Shown piece by piece: positions 61,764 through 64,000 of a stretch of 64,000 nt of DNA. The translations under genes and the position numbers were made by a program. The stretch is from QHWT01 sp963755695 (GTDB lineage Bacteria; Acidobacteriota; Vicinamibacteria; Vicinamibacterales; 2-12-FULL-66-21): NCBI GenBank assembly GCA_963755695.1, contig CAVWLB010000010.1:2790001-2854000 (forward strand), in the 5' to 3' direction. The notes under the pieces were generated by a model. That model had not been told where the DNA came from. It saw only the letters and a program-made list of their open reading frames with translations, and did no database searches. The number at the start of each line of letters is the position of its first letter. Position 1 is the first letter of the stretch.

Positions 61764-63024
61764 AACGGAATTCTGGGCAGCAATCCGGATAGGCGCGGAC
61801 AGCGCGCGCTTGGGAATCACGCGACGGGTAGGGACGCGAGCCGATCGCGACCAGCACGCCGACGGCGGGAAGCGCGGGAAACAAATACCGGCCTGCGGCT
61901 GATCGAAAGAGAGATTGATGTGGACGACCACCGCCACGCTCAGATGACCATTGTCGAGAGGACCGCTTGACCGGCATGCGACCACGCGTGCGAACCGATA
62001 GTGAGTAGTGCGAATGCCGCCAGCATTCCGAGGAGTACCGCTGTAGATCGATGAGGCATCCAGACGTTCATCATCCGAACACGCCAACGAACGAACGAGA
62101 GACCGCGTAGGGAAAATAGGTCCACAACCAGGGAGCGGTGATTGGCTTGGTATGAATAGACCGTCACCGCGGTGTCATTGCGCTGCTGGCAAACGCGTCG
62201 CCATAGAGATAGATGTTTCGGAGACTCCAGGGAGCAACAACGAGAGAGGTCACGGCAAAGACCGCAAGGTGTCGCAGCCGCTGAACGATCGGGACACGAT
62301 CCAGCAGGATGGCAAGAGCAGCGGAGGTCAGGCAGATGGCGTTGACCTTGGTCAGGTAGGCGAATCCAAAAGCCGCTGCCGCCGCGGCTCCCCACCGCCA
62401 CGAGAAGCCACGTCGAACGATACGGATCGTCAGCCATGTGGCGACGGCACTGAACGTCACGAGGAGTGTGTCGTTGCTGATGTGCGGGACCGAAAGGTGA
62501 ACTCCGGCAGAAACCCTACCAAGCCCACGGCGAGAAGGCCGACACGATGATTCCCGGTCGCTTCGACGCCGAAAGATAGACAAAGATCAGGGCAGCGGCC
62601 GCCATGAAGACCGTGACCAGACGGGCGACACGAATAGGACGATATCGGAACAGGTCGTCACTCGTGTTCAGATACAGCGAGGCGGGAACGTCTGCCGCAT
62701 CGTGTCGTCGCCGTCGATCCATGCGGCCCGGGTTGGTTCATCGCTCGGCCGCGCGAAGGGCGCAATCAGCATGTAATACATCGGCGGCTGATTCGCCTCG
62801 ACCATGGTGGCGTCGTACAGCGGAAGTTTCTGGTGGTCGAACACGTACCGCGCCACCTGCCAGTGAGCGGGCTCGTCTGGCGCTTCGAAGACGGGAACGG
62901 CACGCGACCACGCAACCATGAACATCGCCGCAACAATGATCAGCAGCCAGCAGGAGCGCGGAACGGTGGTAAACAGATTGGCAATTATCCGACTCGAATC
63001 AGGGGCCGGCTTTGATCGCGTCAT
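61764..63024 (-). pseudogene. Broken membrane glycosyltransferase (ArnT/DUF2142-like)
   Basis: Fragments on the minus strand read in order but in changing frames. First comes FEAPDEPAHWQVARYVFDHQ with NQPPMYYMLIAPFARP (62,700-62,950). Then RLVTVFMAAAALIFVYLSAS (near 62,600), FAYLTKVNAICLTSAALAIL and SLVVAPWSLRNIYLYGDAF (62,200-62,400). Then TAVLLGMLAAFALLTIGSHA (near 62,000), and finally AAGRYLFPALPAVGVLVAIG (near 61,850). This order matches polyprenyl-sugar-using membrane transferases, where a (Q/A)GRY-FP segment ends the membrane region. At least four frame breaks occur. It is either a decayed gene or poor sequence. Confidence 0.72.
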
Positions 63025-63114
63025 TACCTTTGGCATGGATGCGGGAGTGTTCAACCAAAGATTGTGGCACGGGCAGAGATCCCCTGCCAGTTGTGGGTTC
63101 GACCGCGCCGCTGA

Positions 63115-64000
63115 TTACGAACCGGACTCTTCTTCAGCGTCAGAATCAACGCACGGCCAGGCAGTCCGGAGAGGCGCGCTGAGATTCGGGTTGTAGTAGG
63201 GATCGTGCATTAGCGCGTCACCCCAGACACGTTGCATCTCCAGGATGTCTTCGCGCCGCTGACGTCGAAGGCCGAACGAAGCGGACTCGTGATGATAGAG
63301 CCGCGCGTACGGTGTGTAGACGATCCTGAGCCCTCGCTGCCGGAGCTTCAAACAGAAGTCGACGTCGTTGAAGTCGACGAGCAGCCGCTCGTTGAATCCG
63401 CCGACGCTGTCGTAGGCGGCGCGCCGAGTCATCAGGCAGGCACCGGTCACGGCAGCGCAGTTACGCACCACCTTCGCACTGCCGTCACAGGCGAGACTTC
63501 CGCCCGGCGCTTGATGGAGCAGATGCGCGGCAACCCCGGCGACGCCGGTCACGAGGCCCACGTGCTGGAGCCGCCCGTCCGGATAGAGGAGCTGTGCGCC
63601 GACGGCACCGATCGCCTCGTCCTGTGCGTATTCCAGCATCGCGCTCAACCAGTGGCGGTCGATCGGCTCGACATCGTCGTTGAGCAGGACGACAATCGGC
63701 GTCGAGGTTGCCGCTACCCCGAAATTGATTTTCCTTGAAAAATTGAACGGACCGTTCGCACGGCAGGTAATCCGGCGATGCGGCAACGAGGCGAGCCCCG
63801 ACTCAGTTTCCGATGGCAGCGGCCCGTCGTCGGCCACGACAATCTCGAGCGGACCGTAGTCGGTGCGTTCCAGCACCGTTCGCAGGCAGTTGACGATGAG
63901 CGGCTGACGGCCCGTCGGGGTGTCGCCCGGAGAGCCGGCCGTGGGGATGACGATCGTGACCGCCGGTGGATGACGCACTTTCCGCTTCACTCGCCAGGTC
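63115..64000 (-). CDS. GT2 glycosyltransferase, C-terminal part (5' end beyond window)
   Basis: The frame is open to the window edge. It reads TWRVKRKVRHPPAVTIVIPTAGSPGD, like the junction between the two domains of the GT2 protein at 60,012-61,661 (WRVKYDIVGEPLVSIIIPTA), so an N-terminal GT2 domain probably lies outside. Motifs are VVLLNDDVEPIDRHWLSAMLEY, LLYPDGRLQHVGLVTG and VDFNDVDFCLKLRQRGLRIVY. A GTG at 63990 could be called a start, but the family architecture argues against it. It ends in an acidic tail (DSDAEEESGS). Confidence 0.85.
   Translation of the reverse strand, partial: TWRVKRKVRHPPAVTIVIPTAGSPGDTPTGRQPLIVNCLRTVLERTDYGPLEIVVADDGPLPSETESGLASLPHRRITCRANGPFNFSRKINFGVAATSTPIVVLLNDDVEPIDRHWLSAMLEYAQDEAIGAVGAQLLYPDGRLQHVGLVTGVAGVAAHLLHQAPGGSLACDGSAKVVRNCAAVTGACLMTRRAAYDSVGGFNERLLVDFNDVDFCLKLRQRGLRIVYTPYARLYHHESASFGLRRQRREDILEMQRVWGDALMHDPYYNPNLSAPLRTAWPCVDSDAEEESGS

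Overview
The window is GC-rich and gene-dense. It looks like a chromosomal segment of a Gram-negative bacterium, most likely an acidobacterium and possibly the Vicinamibacteria side of the phylum. That placement is an inference from gene content, gene order and GC, not from a marker-gene search. No prophage, insertion sequence, rRNA operon or CRISPR array was seen.

Layout. Positions 1-11,543 (minus strand) hold housekeeping genes: radA (cut by the window edge), alr, dnaB, rplI, rpsR, rpsF, pth, rplY, prs, tRNA-Gln, ispE, a frameshifted outer-membrane lipoprotein gene and a TPR protein. Positions 11,567-17,763 hold a Trm112-like protein and envelope sugar genes (heptosyltransferase, O-antigen ligase, heptose-7-phosphate kinase, two more glycosyltransferases). 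Positions 17,834-23,141 hold purH, a cold-shock gene with an attenuator-like leader, two poorly known genes, selA and a DDAH-family hydrolase. Positions 23,214-35,815 (minus) are a complex I operon, nuoABCDEFHJKLMN, with gmhA inserted between nuoC and nuoD and with no nuoG or nuoI. Positions 35,893-39,894 hold a glycosyltransferase, a sulfatase-like hydrolase, thiS and thiG. Positions 39,894-64,000 are a large surface-polysaccharide region: methyltransferase, ligase/polymerase, glycosyltransferases, a WecA-like initiating transferase fusion, a Wzm/Wzt-type ABC exporter, secreted multi-domain proteins and several broken genes.

How the genes fit together. GmhA, the HldE-type kinase and the GT9 heptosyltransferase cover steps of one heptose/LPS-core pathway although they lie in three places. 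The WecA-like protein would start glycans on undecaprenyl phosphate, the GT2/GT4 enzymes extend them, the ABC pair exports them and the ligases attach them.

The most unusual signal is a set of low-complexity short repeats, often arranged as arm - loop - inverted arm. They fill twelve of the gaps between same-strand genes, usually starting within 0-30 nt of the upstream stop codon. They sometimes supply the stop codon itself, and three times they appear in frame inside genes (alr, nuoL and a GT4 glycosyltransferase). A nested inverted repeat of about 300 nt lies at 51,770-52,072.

Frame disruptions concentrate at 52.3-55.2 kb, about 60.0 kb and 61.8-63.0 kb, with one at 9.23 kb. From this sequence alone, gene decay and assembly error cannot be told apart.
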